Positions 51,493 to 60,877 are shown, numbered from the stretch's first letter. The stretch is 64,000 bases of DNA from an uncultured Alphaproteobacteria bacterium (GCA_902616075.1 CACMRK010000001.1:186001-250000); one strand, 5' to 3'. Numbers and translations: made by a program. Notes: generated from the letters alone by a model not told the origin.

Positions 51493-53103
51493 TTATTTAC
51501 CAAATATGCCAAGCTTAACACTATAATCTACAGCTATACCGTAATCAGGATCATCATCACTATCAACTATCAATTGACCTGTTTTTCTTAAAAGGCTGTG
51601 GCAGTCCTTCGTAAGATGTCTTAACTTTACTTGTTTGCCTAATTTGGAATATCTTTCTGCAATATCCTCAATTGCTTTTAAAGCAGATTGATCAATAACT
51701 TTTGAATTTGCAAAATCTATTATTACTAAATTAGGATCTTCGGAAGGCTTAAAAATTTCTAAAAAACTATTAGTGGAACTAAAAAAAAGAGGTCCTTCAA
51801 TTTCATATACCTTAGCACCCTTTTCTGTTCTTGATTGTCTCTCAATTGCTCTAATTCTTGAAGCAGATTTCCAAGCAAATACTAATGCATTAATAATAAC
51901 TCCAGCAACTACAGCAACAGCTAAATCTTCTAATACAGTTATTAAAGTAACTAAAACAATTACCAATGCATCCGAACGAGGAACAACAAATAATAATTTT
52001 AGTGAATTCCAAGCAAATGTTCCAATTACGACCATAAACATAACCCCTACTAATGATGCAATAGGAATAAGTTCAATTAAATTTGAAGTATAAAGAATGA
52101 AAATTAGTAAAAAAATTGCTGCTGATATGCCAGCAATTCTTGTTCTGCCTCCAGATTTTACATTTATCATTGATTGACCAATCATAGCGCAACCACCCAT
52201 ACCACCAAAAAAACCTGTGATACCATTAGCAACACCTTGCGCTAAACATTCTTGTCTTGTCCCACCCTTTTTGTTTGTTATTTCTCCTACTAGATTAAGA
52301 GTTAGGAGACTTTCAATTAATCCAATAGCTGCCAAAATAATTGCATAAGGAAAAATAATAAAAAAAGTATCTAAATTAAGTGGAACTGTTGGAATAGAAA
52401 AATTGGGAAGCCCTCCTGCTACACTTGCTAAATCCCCTACTCTTGGAACAGGTAAATCTAAAAGTAAAACTAGAAAAGTAACAAGAAGAATTGCAGCTAA
52501 TGTAGATGGTATAAATTTAGTAACCCTTGGTAAGTACCATATGATTAACATGGTTAAGAAAACTAATACTAAAGAATATGTAAGCACTTCCCCTGACATC
52601 CATGTAAATGTTCCATCAAAGTTATATATTTGAAATTGATGTAATTGTGATAAACCAATTACTATAGCTAAACCGTTTACAAAACCTAGCATTACTGGTT
52701 GAGGAACCATTCTCATAAATTTTCCTAATTTAAAAATTCCTGCAAGAAATTGTAAGATTCCCATAAGTATTACTGTGGCAAATAAATATTGAACTCCATG
52801 TTCCGATACTAATGAAACCATAACAACAGCCAATGCTCCTGTTGCACCCGAAATCATTCCAGGTCTCCCACCAAAAATTGCAGTTACTAATCCTACAATA
52901 AAAGCTGCGTACAAACCTGAAAGAGGTGCTACACCTGCTACAAAAGCGAATGCAATTGCTTCTGGAACAAGAGCGATTGCAACAGTTAATCCAGATAGAA
53001 TTTCAATTTTAAACAGTGAAAAGGAAGCTCTGCCCTCTGGAATATATTCATCTTTGTTTAACCCAAGAGAATTTGCAAATTGATTAACTGTTGATTTTAT
53101 CAT
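51493..53103 (-). CDS. SulP family anion transporter with STAS domain
   Basis: GLTVAIALVPEAIAFAFVAGV, C-terminal STAS domain. Confidence 0.92.
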   Translation of the reverse strand: MIKSTVNQFANSLGLNKDEYIPEGRASFSLFKIEILSGLTVAIALVPEAIAFAFVAGVAPLSGLYAAFIVGLVTAIFGGRPGMISGATGALAVVMVSLVSEHGVQYLFATVILMGILQFLAGIFKLGKFMRMVPQPVMLGFVNGLAIVIGLSQLHQFQIYNFDGTFTWMSGEVLTYSLVLVFLTMLIIWYLPRVTKFIPSTLAAILLVTFLVLLLDLPVPRVGDLASVAGGLPNFSIPTVPLNLDTFFIIFPYAIILAAIGLIESLLTLNLVGEITNKKGGTRQECLAQGVANGITGFFGGMGGCAMIGQSMINVKSGGRTRIAGISAAIFLLIFILYTSNLIELIPIASLVGVMFMVVIGTFAWNSLKLLFVVPRSDALVIVLVTLITVLEDLAVAVVAGVIINALVFAWKSASRIRAIERQSRTEKGAKVYEIEGPLFFSSTNSFLEIFKPSEDPNLVIIDFANSKVIDQSALKAIEDIAERYSKLGKQVKLRHLTKDCHSLLRKTGQLIVDSDDDPDYGIAVDYSVKLGIFGK

Positions 53104-53153
53104 TAAGGTCTATTTTATTTAAATAGGTAAATTAAGTTATAAGTAAACAAAAT

Positions 53154-54311
53154 CTACCAAACAGATTTGTATATATTAAAGGCGTCAGATTCTTCAATTT
53201 TACGCGGATTATTAACTAATAATCTAGTTTGTTTCATTGCTTCAGTAGCCATCAATTGGCAAGCTTCCTCAGGAATTTCTAAATCTCTTAGCCTATAAGG
53301 TAATTTAAGCTCCTTAGACAAACTTTCTAAACTATCTATAAAATTATTACACACAATCTCATCGCTTTTGCTGTTATCTAAATCTTTAAATACAAATGGT
53401 GCAAGATTGGCGTAATTTTTTTTTGTTTCTTTATTTATGGAATTGAATTTCATAACACTTGGAAGAACTAAAGAGTTTGAAAGTCCATGAGATATATTAA
53501 ATAGACCTCCTATGGGATATGCCAAAGCGTGTACTGCTGCTACTGGAGAATTTGCAAAAGCTTTACCTGCTAACATTGATCCAAATAGCATATTTGATCT
53601 GGCATTTATATTATGTCCCTCAAATACAGCAGTTTTAATTGATGATCCGAGAAACTTGAGTGCTTCTATAGATAACATTTTTGAAATAGGATTGTTGTTA
53701 GGATTTATAGAAGTGTAAGCTTCGATTGCATGAACCATAGCATCTATTCCAGTTGATGCAGTTATATTTGGAGGTAGATTAATAGTTAAGGATGGATCTA
53801 AAATAGCAAGATCAGGTAAAATAAGTTTTGAAGAAACACCTTTTTTTTCTTTGTCATCCATCGTAATTATTGAAATTGGAGTAACTTCTGAACCAGTTCC
53901 TGCTGTTGTAGGAATTAGTACAAGTGGTATTCTTGGACCTTTTGCATTATTAACCCCCCATATCGTATCGATATTCTGATTAGACCCAAGAAGTAAAGAT
54001 ACAAGTTTTGCAACATCCATAGATGAACCACCTCCAAAACCTAAAACCCCAGTTGATTTAAAATCTGTTGCTTCTTGAAATGCTTTTAATAAAGTAGACT
54101 TTGAAGGATCAGATTCAACTTTATTAAATATATTTATATTTGAGTATGATTGAAGTTTTTTAATTGTTTTATCGTACAATCCTAATTCTGTTAATCCTTG
54201 ATCAGTTATTACAAAAATATTTTTTCCTAACAAATTTAGAATTTGATCAGTTGAATTAACTGCTGTTTTATTACCAAAAATCAAGCTAGCTGTTGAATGA
54301 AAGTTAAACAT
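53154..54311 (-). CDS. Iron-containing alcohol dehydrogenase
   Basis: GGGSSMDVAK, TAGTGSEVT, AVAAVHALAYPIGG..HG. Confidence 0.92.
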   Translation of the reverse strand: MFNFHSTASLIFGNKTAVNSTDQILNLLGKNIFVITDQGLTELGLYDKTIKKLQSYSNINIFNKVESDPSKSTLLKAFQEATDFKSTGVLGFGGGSSMDVAKLVSLLLGSNQNIDTIWGVNNAKGPRIPLVLIPTTAGTGSEVTPISIITMDDKEKKGVSSKLILPDLAILDPSLTINLPPNITASTGIDAMVHAIEAYTSINPNNNPISKMLSIEALKFLGSSIKTAVFEGHNINARSNMLFGSMLAGKAFANSPVAAVHALAYPIGGLFNISHGLSNSLVLPSVMKFNSINKETKKNYANLAPFVFKDLDNSKSDEIVCNNFIDSLESLSKELKLPYRLRDLEIPEEACQLMATEAMKQTRLLVNNPRKIEESDAFNIYKSVW

Positions 54312-54317
54312 TTATCT

Positions 54318-54363
54318 ATGGTCGGGGAGAAAGGATTCGAACCTTCGACCCCCTGGTCCCAAA
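54318..54363 (-). repeat. Exact 46-bp copy of the tRNA-Pro 3' half (candidate distal att site)
   Basis: ATGGTCGGGGAGAAAGGATTCGAACCTTCGACCCCCTGGTCCCAAA, identical to 55536-55581. Confidence 0.93.
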
Positions 54364-54392
54364 TTATATTAACACTAATTTTGAAATTATAA

Positions 54393-54425
54393 AAGACCTC
54401 AGAAACGCTAGGGTTCTGGGGTCTT
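54393..54425 (-). terminator. Strong hairpin near the left end of the tRNA-Pro element
   Basis: AAGACCCCAGAA-CCCTAGCGT-TTCTGAGGTCTTTT on minus strand (12-bp stem with one G-U). Confidence 0.65.
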
Positions 54426-54485
54426 AAGAAATATCTGTTATTTTCACTTTATTGTATTTTATTAAGTTTTATCAAACTAAGTAAA

Positions 54486-54512
54486 GAATTTAGTCTATCA
54501 CTAAGTATATCA
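54486..54512 (+). repeat. Paired AGTCTATCA/AGTATATCA repeats, 12-bp period (candidate integrase arm sites, left)
   Basis: GAATTTAGTCTATCACTAAGTATATCA; 22/27 identical to 55464-55490. Confidence 0.6.
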
Positions 54513-54513
54513 C

Positions 54514-54738
54514 TTACTTTGTATCTCTATAAAATTTTTTCCATTGATTTTTAGCTTCTTCTTCAGAAATATCTTCCCATAGTTCTGCAAGATGAGCTGG
54601 AATATATCTACTACATTTGGAACATTCATATTGTTGTAAAATACTCGACCAGGGATCATTTAGATCTGGATAGGTAGAGACACATAAATGAGATTTATAC
54701 TCAGTAGAGTTACATTCTGGACAAATAAAAGATTTCAT
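54514..54738 (-). CDS. Small zinc-ribbon protein, 74 aa
   Basis: CPEC...CSKC. Confidence 0.6.
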   Translation of the reverse strand: MKSFICPECNSTEYKSHLCVSTYPDLNDPWSSILQQYECSKCSRYIPAHLAELWEDISEEEAKNQWKKFYRDTK

Positions 54739-54915
54739 CTTTTCTCCTTTAGCGTTTTGTTTAGGGTCCCAGCAATTAGAGTATCTAAATCAGGACAATA
54801 CTTTATTAACAGATTTTATATATAATTTAAATGGCTATTATTTTTTTGTCTATTGTAAATTATTTTTTATATATTTATCAGTTGAACTGTATTTGGAACA
54901 AATAAATCTAGCCCT

Positions 54916-55356
54916 TTAAAAATCTTCTAGGTAATTATTTATATCATTACATACTAACAAATCACCTTCTATCCATGTACCTTCAAAATATGCACCATTC
55001 TCAATCCAATTTTTAGAAAATAAATCTGTATACAATGTTTGAAATTTTAAACTTCCTTCATGAATATCATTAAATAGTTTATCTTGGGATATATTCTCTG
55101 CACCTTTAACAAATCTTGTAGCGTGAGCTCTAAATTTGGTTGATAAATATTTAAGACCCTCAGCTCCTTCAGGATTCTGGTCTAACAAATGATCCCAACC
55201 AGTTGCATACAAACCTGCACATCGTTGAAGCGTATATAGAATTGTAGTGTGGTCATTCATATCTCTTTTTTCTAAAACATCCATTAGTGGTTTTAGCTCT
55301 GCAGAATGAAGATTTGAGCTAAATAAAAAAAAAGATATAAAAAATATCCTAATCAT
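54916..55356 (-). CDS. Secreted/periplasmic hypothetical protein, 146 aa
   Basis: N-terminal signal peptide (MIRIFFISFFLFSSNLHSAE), no family recognised. Confidence 0.6.
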   Translation of the reverse strand: MIRIFFISFFLFSSNLHSAELKPLMDVLEKRDMNDHTTILYTLQRCAGLYATGWDHLLDQNPEGAEGLKYLSTKFRAHATRFVKGAENISQDKLFNDIHEGSLKFQTLYTDLFSKNWIENGAYFEGTWIEGDLLVCNDINNYLEDF

Positions 55357-55463
55357 AATTTTTTATATCATATTTTAATTAAACGGACACCTAATGTACG
55401 ACTAGGTGTGCACATGATCAAAATTAAAGAAATACCTAGATAAATAAAAATCAAAAAAAATTA

Positions 55464-55490
55464 GAATTAAGTCTATCAAATAGTCTATCA
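55464..55490 (+). repeat. Paired AGTCTATCA repeats, 12-bp period (candidate integrase arm sites, right)
   Basis: GAATTAAGTCTATCAAATAGTCTATCA. Confidence 0.6.
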
Positions 55491-55536
55491 AATTCGTTTT
55501 ATGAAAAAGATAAATTATAAAAAAGGGCAGAAAACA

Positions 55537-55613
55537 TGGTCGGGGAGAAAGGATTCGAACCTTCGACCCCCTGGTCCCAAACCAGGTGCGCTACCAGGCT
55601 GCGCTACTCCCCG
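55537..55613 (-). tRNA. tRNA-Pro(TGG)
   Basis: CGGGGAG/CTCCCCG acceptor, anticodon loop TTTGGGA, GGTTCGAATCC T-arm, encoded CCA. Confidence 0.96.
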
Positions 55614-55693
55614 AAAAAATTTGTTATATTCATAAATAACCTAAAAACAATCTTTTATGTTTGTTTTCTAAAATAATATTTATTATAATTAAA

Positions 55694-55760
55694 CTAGGGG
55701 TGCTTAAATGCTGAGATTTATACCCTTTTAACCTGATCTGGATAATGCCAGCGGAGGAAA
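55694..55760 (+). promoter_or_regulatory. TPP riboswitch (THI element)
   Basis: GGGGTGC..TGCTGAGA..ACCC..ACCTGATCTGGATAATGCCAGCGGAGGAAA directly before thiB. Confidence 0.96.
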
Positions 55761-55761
55761 C

Positions 55762-56745
55762 ATGAAAACCATACTAATTTTTTTAACTACCTTATTTATT
55801 TCTTTCTCAATCTATGCAGAGAAACTAACTATATATACTTACGACTCTTTTGTATCAGAATGGGGTCCAGGACCCATCATTGAAAAAATATTTGAAGAAA
55901 AACATAATGCAGATGTAGAATTTGTTTCTGTAGACAGTGCCGCAACATTATTGAATAAAGTTATTTTAGAAGGTGATACTTCTACGGCAGATATAGTTTT
56001 AGGTCTTGATATGAATTTATTTGATTTAGCCGAACAATCTGAGCTTTTTACAACTCATAATATCAATGACATAAATAACTTAATTAATTTACCATTAAAA
56101 TGGGAAAGTAATAAATTTGTTCCATATAATTATGGATACTTTTCTTTTGTGTATAATAAAGCAAATTTAGAAACACCTCCAAAATCTATGGATGAGTTAA
56201 TTAATTCAACTAATGCTAGAATTGTAATTCAAGACCCAAGAACCTCTACCCCTGGTTTAGGATTATTAACTTGGATGAAAGCATTATATGGAGATAAAGC
56301 AGGGGATGAATGGAAAAAATTAAATAAAAAAATTATTTCAGTTACCAAAGGATGGACAGATGCATATTATAATTTTTTTATGGCAGGAGAAGCTGACATG
56401 GTATTAAGTTATACTACATCTCCAGCCGCACATATAATGTTTGAAGAAAGGTATGATATTCTTGCTACAACTTTTGAAGAGGGAAATTATATAACAATTG
56501 AATTTGCAGGCATTTTAAATAATTCACAAAATAAAGATTTAGCAAATAAATTTCTTAACTTTATGTTATCAAAAGAATTTCAATCAGTCATACCATCAAC
56601 AAATATTATGTACCCTGTTACAAATATAAAAGATTTACCTGAGGCATTTGATAAACTAGATGTTCCTAACTTTATTCAAATGGATCCAAAAGAAATTAAT
56701 AAAAATAAAGAAAAATGGATTGATGAATGGCTTAATGCCTCGTAA
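55762..56745 (+). CDS. thiB: Thiamine ABC transporter substrate-binding protein
   Basis: LTIYTYDSFVSEWGPGP, TPP riboswitch upstream. Confidence 0.92.
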   Translation: MKTILIFLTTLFISFSIYAEKLTIYTYDSFVSEWGPGPIIEKIFEEKHNADVEFVSVDSAATLLNKVILEGDTSTADIVLGLDMNLFDLAEQSELFTTHNINDINNLINLPLKWESNKFVPYNYGYFSFVYNKANLETPPKSMDELINSTNARIVIQDPRTSTPGLGLLTWMKALYGDKAGDEWKKLNKKIISVTKGWTDAYYNFFMAGEADMVLSYTTSPAAHIMFEERYDILATTFEEGNYITIEFAGILNNSQNKDLANKFLNFMLSKEFQSVIPSTNIMYPVTNIKDLPEAFDKLDVPNFIQMDPKEINKNKEKWIDEWLNAS

Positions 56746-56750
56746 ATAAA

Positions 56751-58340
56751 TTGTATTATAAATATAACTATTCAGTATTATTTTTTTTTGGATTAATAAT
56801 CCTATTGCCTTTCGTAGGTATTTTTTCAAAAATTAACTTTGATTTAGAGGTAATTTATAATTTTTTTCAAAATTCTTATACGCATCGTCTAATTTATTTC
56901 TCACTCTATCAAGCTTTTCTTTCAGCACTATTAAGTTGTTTTTTAGCTATTCCATTCGCATTAGCATTAAATAGACATAAGGATTTAAAAATTATTAAAT
57001 TTATTATTTCTCTTTGTGGTTTTTGCTTTGTAATACCTACAATCTTAATAGTGTTTGCAGTAATTAAACTCTTTGGAAATAATGGTTTTTATAACTCATA
57101 TTTTAATTTGTACGAGAATTTTTCGATAGAGACAATTTTTGGATTAAAAGCAATTTTAATTGCACATATACTTCTAAATACACCATTTGCTACCCGATTA
57201 TTTTTTCAATCCTTAAATAGTATTCCTTTAAAATATTATGAAATATCTAGCTCTCTAAACATTACTTTTTTTGGCAATCTTCTAAAATTAGAGATGCCTT
57301 ATATAAAACAAAATTTTTTTACTGTGTTCTCAATAATATTCTCTCTTTGTTTTTTAAGTTTTGCAATTGTAATGGCGTTAGGTGGTGGACCTATGTATTC
57401 TACAATTGAGGTGGCAATTTATCAATATGCACTTTTTGAACTAAATTTTAATAAAGCAATATTACTTAGTTTTCTACAAATTTTTATCTGTTTATTTTTT
57501 TTATTCATTGGTTTTTACAAATTAAAAGGTTCAAATTTTTTTGAAATAGATCAAATTAATTTTATTCATCCTCATAAAGAATACAAAGCCATAAAAATTT
57601 TAGATTTTTTAATAATTGTATTTTTTTCGATATTTCTTTTTTCTCCAATAATTTCTGTAATTTATCATTTTATAAATAATGGTATTTATTTATCTTTAAT
57701 TAATAAAAAATTTTTAGGATCTTTTTTTAACTCTGTTATTATATCAGTTACTACAGGAATAATTGTTAGTATATCTGGGTTTATAATTTCATCCATACTT
57801 GTAATAAATTATAAAAATATGATTTTTCAGCAATCAATTTTTTTAATAAGCTCTTCAATAATAATTATTTCTCCAATTATATTTAGTCTTGGTTATTTTA
57901 TTATATTAGGTGAATTAAGATATGTGCAATTTTTTAAATATTTTGTGATAGTTTTGATAAATTGTCTATTCATATTACCTTTTTCTATATTAATACTTTT
58001 TAATAACCTGAAAAATATTTTTTTAAATTTTGAAAATTTTCAGCAAACTTTCCGAATAAGCATAAGAAACTATTTTATTATTTTGCTACCAATGATTAAA
58101 AAAAATATAATTTTTGTTTTTGCATTTTCGACGGTTATTACTTTTGGTGATTTTACAATAATATCATTTTTTAAAGATCAAAACTTTGATACCTTGCCAT
58201 CTTACTTATATAAATTGATTAGTGTCTATAAATTTAACGAAGCTTCTTTTGTTGCTGGTGTAATTTTAATACTTAGTATGATTATTTTTTTATTAATTGA
58301 TAATTTAAATTACCAAGGCAAGTCAGCCATTAAAACGTGA
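56751..58340 (+). CDS. thiP: Thiamine ABC transporter permease, TTG start
   Basis: Two-domain ABC permease after thiB, SFAIVMALGGGPMYSTIEVAIYQ. Confidence 0.88.
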   Translation: MYYKYNYSVLFFFGLIILLPFVGIFSKINFDLEVIYNFFQNSYTHRLIYFSLYQAFLSALLSCFLAIPFALALNRHKDLKIIKFIISLCGFCFVIPTILIVFAVIKLFGNNGFYNSYFNLYENFSIETIFGLKAILIAHILLNTPFATRLFFQSLNSIPLKYYEISSSLNITFFGNLLKLEMPYIKQNFFTVFSIIFSLCFLSFAIVMALGGGPMYSTIEVAIYQYALFELNFNKAILLSFLQIFICLFFLFIGFYKLKGSNFFEIDQINFIHPHKEYKAIKILDFLIIVFFSIFLFSPIISVIYHFINNGIYLSLINKKFLGSFFNSVIISVTTGIIVSISGFIISSILVINYKNMIFQQSIFLISSSIIIISPIIFSLGYFIILGELRYVQFFKYFVIVLINCLFILPFSILILFNNLKNIFLNFENFQQTFRISIRNYFIILLPMIKKNIIFVFAFSTVITFGDFTIISFFKDQNFDTLPSYLYKLISVYKFNEASFVAGVILILSMIIFLLIDNLNYQGKSAIKT

Positions 58341-59611
58341 AGATAAATACTTGCTACATAACCAATAAATATAACTGGAGTCCATTTTAAATGTCCAAAA
58401 AAAGTGTAATATCCTCTAGCTTGTCCCATAAGTGCTACACCTGCAGCTGAACCAATTGACAATAGGCTACCGCCCACTCCTGTTGTTAATGTAACTAGCA
58501 ACCACTGATCAATTGACATTTCCGGTCTCATAGTAATTACAGCAAACATCACTGGTATATTATCTACGATAGCTGAAAGAACACCTACTATAGAATTTGC
58601 CATTGTTGGGCCAAGACCAATATATAAGAATTCTGAAACAACAGTTAGGTAACCTATAAATCCTAAGCCACCTACACTTAGGATAACCCCAAAGAAGAAT
58701 AACAAAGTGTCCCATTCAGCTCTTGAAACTTTTCTAAAGAAATCAAATTTTTCGTCTTCAACAGATGGATCATGTGTAATTTGTAAATAAAAAGAATATA
58801 ACCCAAGAAGACCAAGACCAAACATCATGCCAAGCATTGGAGGCAAGTGAAGAATATTATGGAAGTTTACAGCACTAAAAATTGTAAGCAAACCTAAAAA
58901 GATAATTACTCGTCCGCCTCTTTTCATATATTCTCTATCAGAACTAATTTGTAGTTTTTCATTTGGAATAAAGAAATACATAACTGCTGCAGGAATTATG
59001 TAATTAACCACAGAAGGAAAAAATATTTTAAAAAATGTAAAAAATTCGACAATACCAGCCTGCCATACCATTAAGGTAGTTATATCTCCAAATGGACTAA
59101 AAGCACCACCTGCATTTGCTGCAACAACTATATTAATACAACCAATCGATATAAATTTTGTATTACCTTTACCACAGGCCATTACTACAGAGCACATGAC
59201 TAGTGCAGTTGTTAAGTTATCAGCTATAGGAGATAAGAAAAAAGTAATTATACCTGTGAATATAAATAATTGTCTAAAGCTAAATCCCCTTGATGTTAAT
59301 TGGTATCTGACTACATCAAAAACTTTTCTTTCTTCTAAAGCATTGATGTAAGTCATAGCAACTAGAAGAAATAGGAAAAGTTCTGCAAATTCTAAGATAT
59401 TATGCTCTAAAGCATACTCAATTTCTTTGGCATATTGCTTATCAGAAGAAAAATGGAAAGCTATAATACCCCATATTATAGCAGCTGAAATAATAACTGG
59501 TTTAGATTTTCTTAGATGGCTAAATTCTTCAGCCATTACAACAGCATATGCAAGAACAAATACAATAAGGCTTAAAATGCCTACATATGATGTTGTTAGA
59601 TCTATTTCCAT
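58310..59611 (-). CDS. nhaD: Sodium:proton antiporter NhaD
   Basis: Multi-TM ArsB/NhaD family, SPIADNLTTAL, AGGAFSPFGDITTLMVWQAG. Confidence 0.9.
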   Translation of the reverse strand: MEIDLTTSYVGILSLIVFVLAYAVVMAEEFSHLRKSKPVIISAAIIWGIIAFHFSSDKQYAKEIEYALEHNILEFAELFLFLLVAMTYINALEERKVFDVVRYQLTSRGFSFRQLFIFTGIITFFLSPIADNLTTALVMCSVVMACGKGNTKFISIGCINIVVAANAGGAFSPFGDITTLMVWQAGIVEFFTFFKIFFPSVVNYIIPAAVMYFFIPNEKLQISSDREYMKRGGRVIIFLGLLTIFSAVNFHNILHLPPMLGMMFGLGLLGLYSFYLQITHDPSVEDEKFDFFRKVSRAEWDTLLFFFGVILSVGGLGFIGYLTVVSEFLYIGLGPTMANSIVGVLSAIVDNIPVMFAVITMRPEMSIDQWLLVTLTTGVGGSLLSIGSAAGVALMGQARGYYTFFGHLKWTPVIFIGYVASIYLHVLMADLPW

Positions 59612-60399
59612 AGTTTTAAATTAAAGCCAATTACGTCTTTTTCAATCCCGAAATCATATAGATTATTGTGTATTGCTTCGTCAATAAAAACACTCTTTTT
59701 TATTACTTTTGCTTTATCATAAAGCTTAATACTGTGTTCATGCGGTACAATTTCATCCTTTTTTCCACTAATAATAAGTAATGGCGAAGTTATTTTATCA
59801 ATTTTACTTAAGTTATCGAATTTATCTTTAACTAAATATTTTGTTGGAAATATTTTATATCTTTTTTTTGCAATATCATTGATAGATGTAAATGGCGCTT
59901 CTAAAACAATAGATAAAAATTCGTACTTTGTACCCATTTCTACTGCAGCACCAGATCCGAGTGATTCTCCATAAATCACTAATTCTTTGAATTTAAATTC
60001 AGTATTATTTTTAATCCATTTTAATACTGCTTCTGCATCTTTATATAAATTTTTTTCTGTTGGATTTCCTTTGTTACCTCCAAAGCCTCTCCAGGAAACT
60101 AAAAGTACGCTCCAATTTTTTTCGATATACCTCTGGATTCTGTAAGCTCTATCTCCAATATGAAAAGAATTACCATGAAAATAAACTAGTAAAGGGAGTG
60201 AATTATTCCCTTTATAATACCATGATAATAGCTTTAAGTTATCCTCAGTTTTAATATAAACTTCTTTTGTATTATCCAAGTTATAATCCTTTGGTGCGCC
60301 TGGATGTCCTGATTTATTAAAAACAATGCGTCTTTGAAAGATATACAAGAGAAAACCTAAAAAAAAATATAGAAAAATTGCAGAAAAAATGTAATTCAT
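59602..60399 (-). CDS. Alpha/beta hydrolase
   Basis: VYFHGNSFHIGDR, GESLGSGAAVE nucleophile elbow. Confidence 0.88.
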   Translation of the reverse strand: MNYIFSAIFLYFFLGFLLYIFQRRIVFNKSGHPGAPKDYNLDNTKEVYIKTEDNLKLLSWYYKGNNSLPLLVYFHGNSFHIGDRAYRIQRYIEKNWSVLLVSWRGFGGNKGNPTEKNLYKDAEAVLKWIKNNTEFKFKELVIYGESLGSGAAVEMGTKYEFLSIVLEAPFTSINDIAKKRYKIFPTKYLVKDKFDNLSKIDKITSPLLIISGKKDEIVPHEHSIKLYDKAKVIKKSVFIDEAIHNNLYDFGIEKDVIGFNLKLWK

Positions 60400-60415
60400 T
60401 ACTTATTATAATATT

Positions 60416-60871
60416 ATGAGAATAGAAAACAAAGTAATTGATCCTCTAAGTCCTTACAGCCGCGCACTGAAAAAAATAGAGGAAAGTGGTATAAGACCAA
60501 CAAAACAAAGAAGAATTTTAGCTAAATTAATTTTTGAAAAAGGTGACAGGCATATTTCTGCTGAAAATCTTTTTGATGAAGTAAAAAAAGAAGATAGAAA
60601 AATTTCTATGGCTACAATTTATAACACTTTAAAACAATTTACCTCATTAGGATTAATAAGAGAAATAGTTGTTGATCAAAATAAATCACTCTATTGTAAT
60701 AATAATAAATCTCATTATCATTTGTATATTGAAGATGAAGGTAAAATTCATGATATACCTACGAAAAATATTAATCTTGATATACCTTCTATTCCTGCTT
60801 GTCTCTCATTGCATAATATTGATGTTATTGTCAGAGTTAGATCTCTTAAAGAAGACCAAAAAAAGAATTAA
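60416..60871 (+). CDS. irr: Fur-family regulator, Irr-like
   Basis: GIRPTKQRRILAKLIFEKGDRHISAE, MATIYNTLKQF. Confidence 0.85.
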   Translation: MRIENKVIDPLSPYSRALKKIEESGIRPTKQRRILAKLIFEKGDRHISAENLFDEVKKEDRKISMATIYNTLKQFTSLGLIREIVVDQNKSLYCNNNKSHYHLYIEDEGKIHDIPTKNINLDIPSIPACLSLHNIDVIVRVRSLKEDQKKN

Positions 60872-60877
60872 ATTGTT

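Larger units (their letters stand above)
54318..55581. mobile_element. Miniature tRNA-Pro-integrated element or remnant, integrase-less
   Basis: Intact tRNA-Pro / insert / 3' tRNA fragment geometry, matching arm-type-like repeat pairs near both ends, two cargo ORFs. Confidence 0.7.

Noticed and set aside
52403-52633. Plus-strand ORFs antisense to SulP (also 51773-52093)
   Set aside because: Antisense shadow frames without domain support
54318-54363. A second functional tRNA-Pro
   Set aside because: Only the 3' half is present; no D-arm or 5' acceptor strand, sequence diverges in the anticodon loop
55401-55430. Hairpin CACCTA-atgtacgac-TAGGTG inside the element as an origin or att core
   Set aside because: Only a 6-bp stem; no repeats or replication gene to support it
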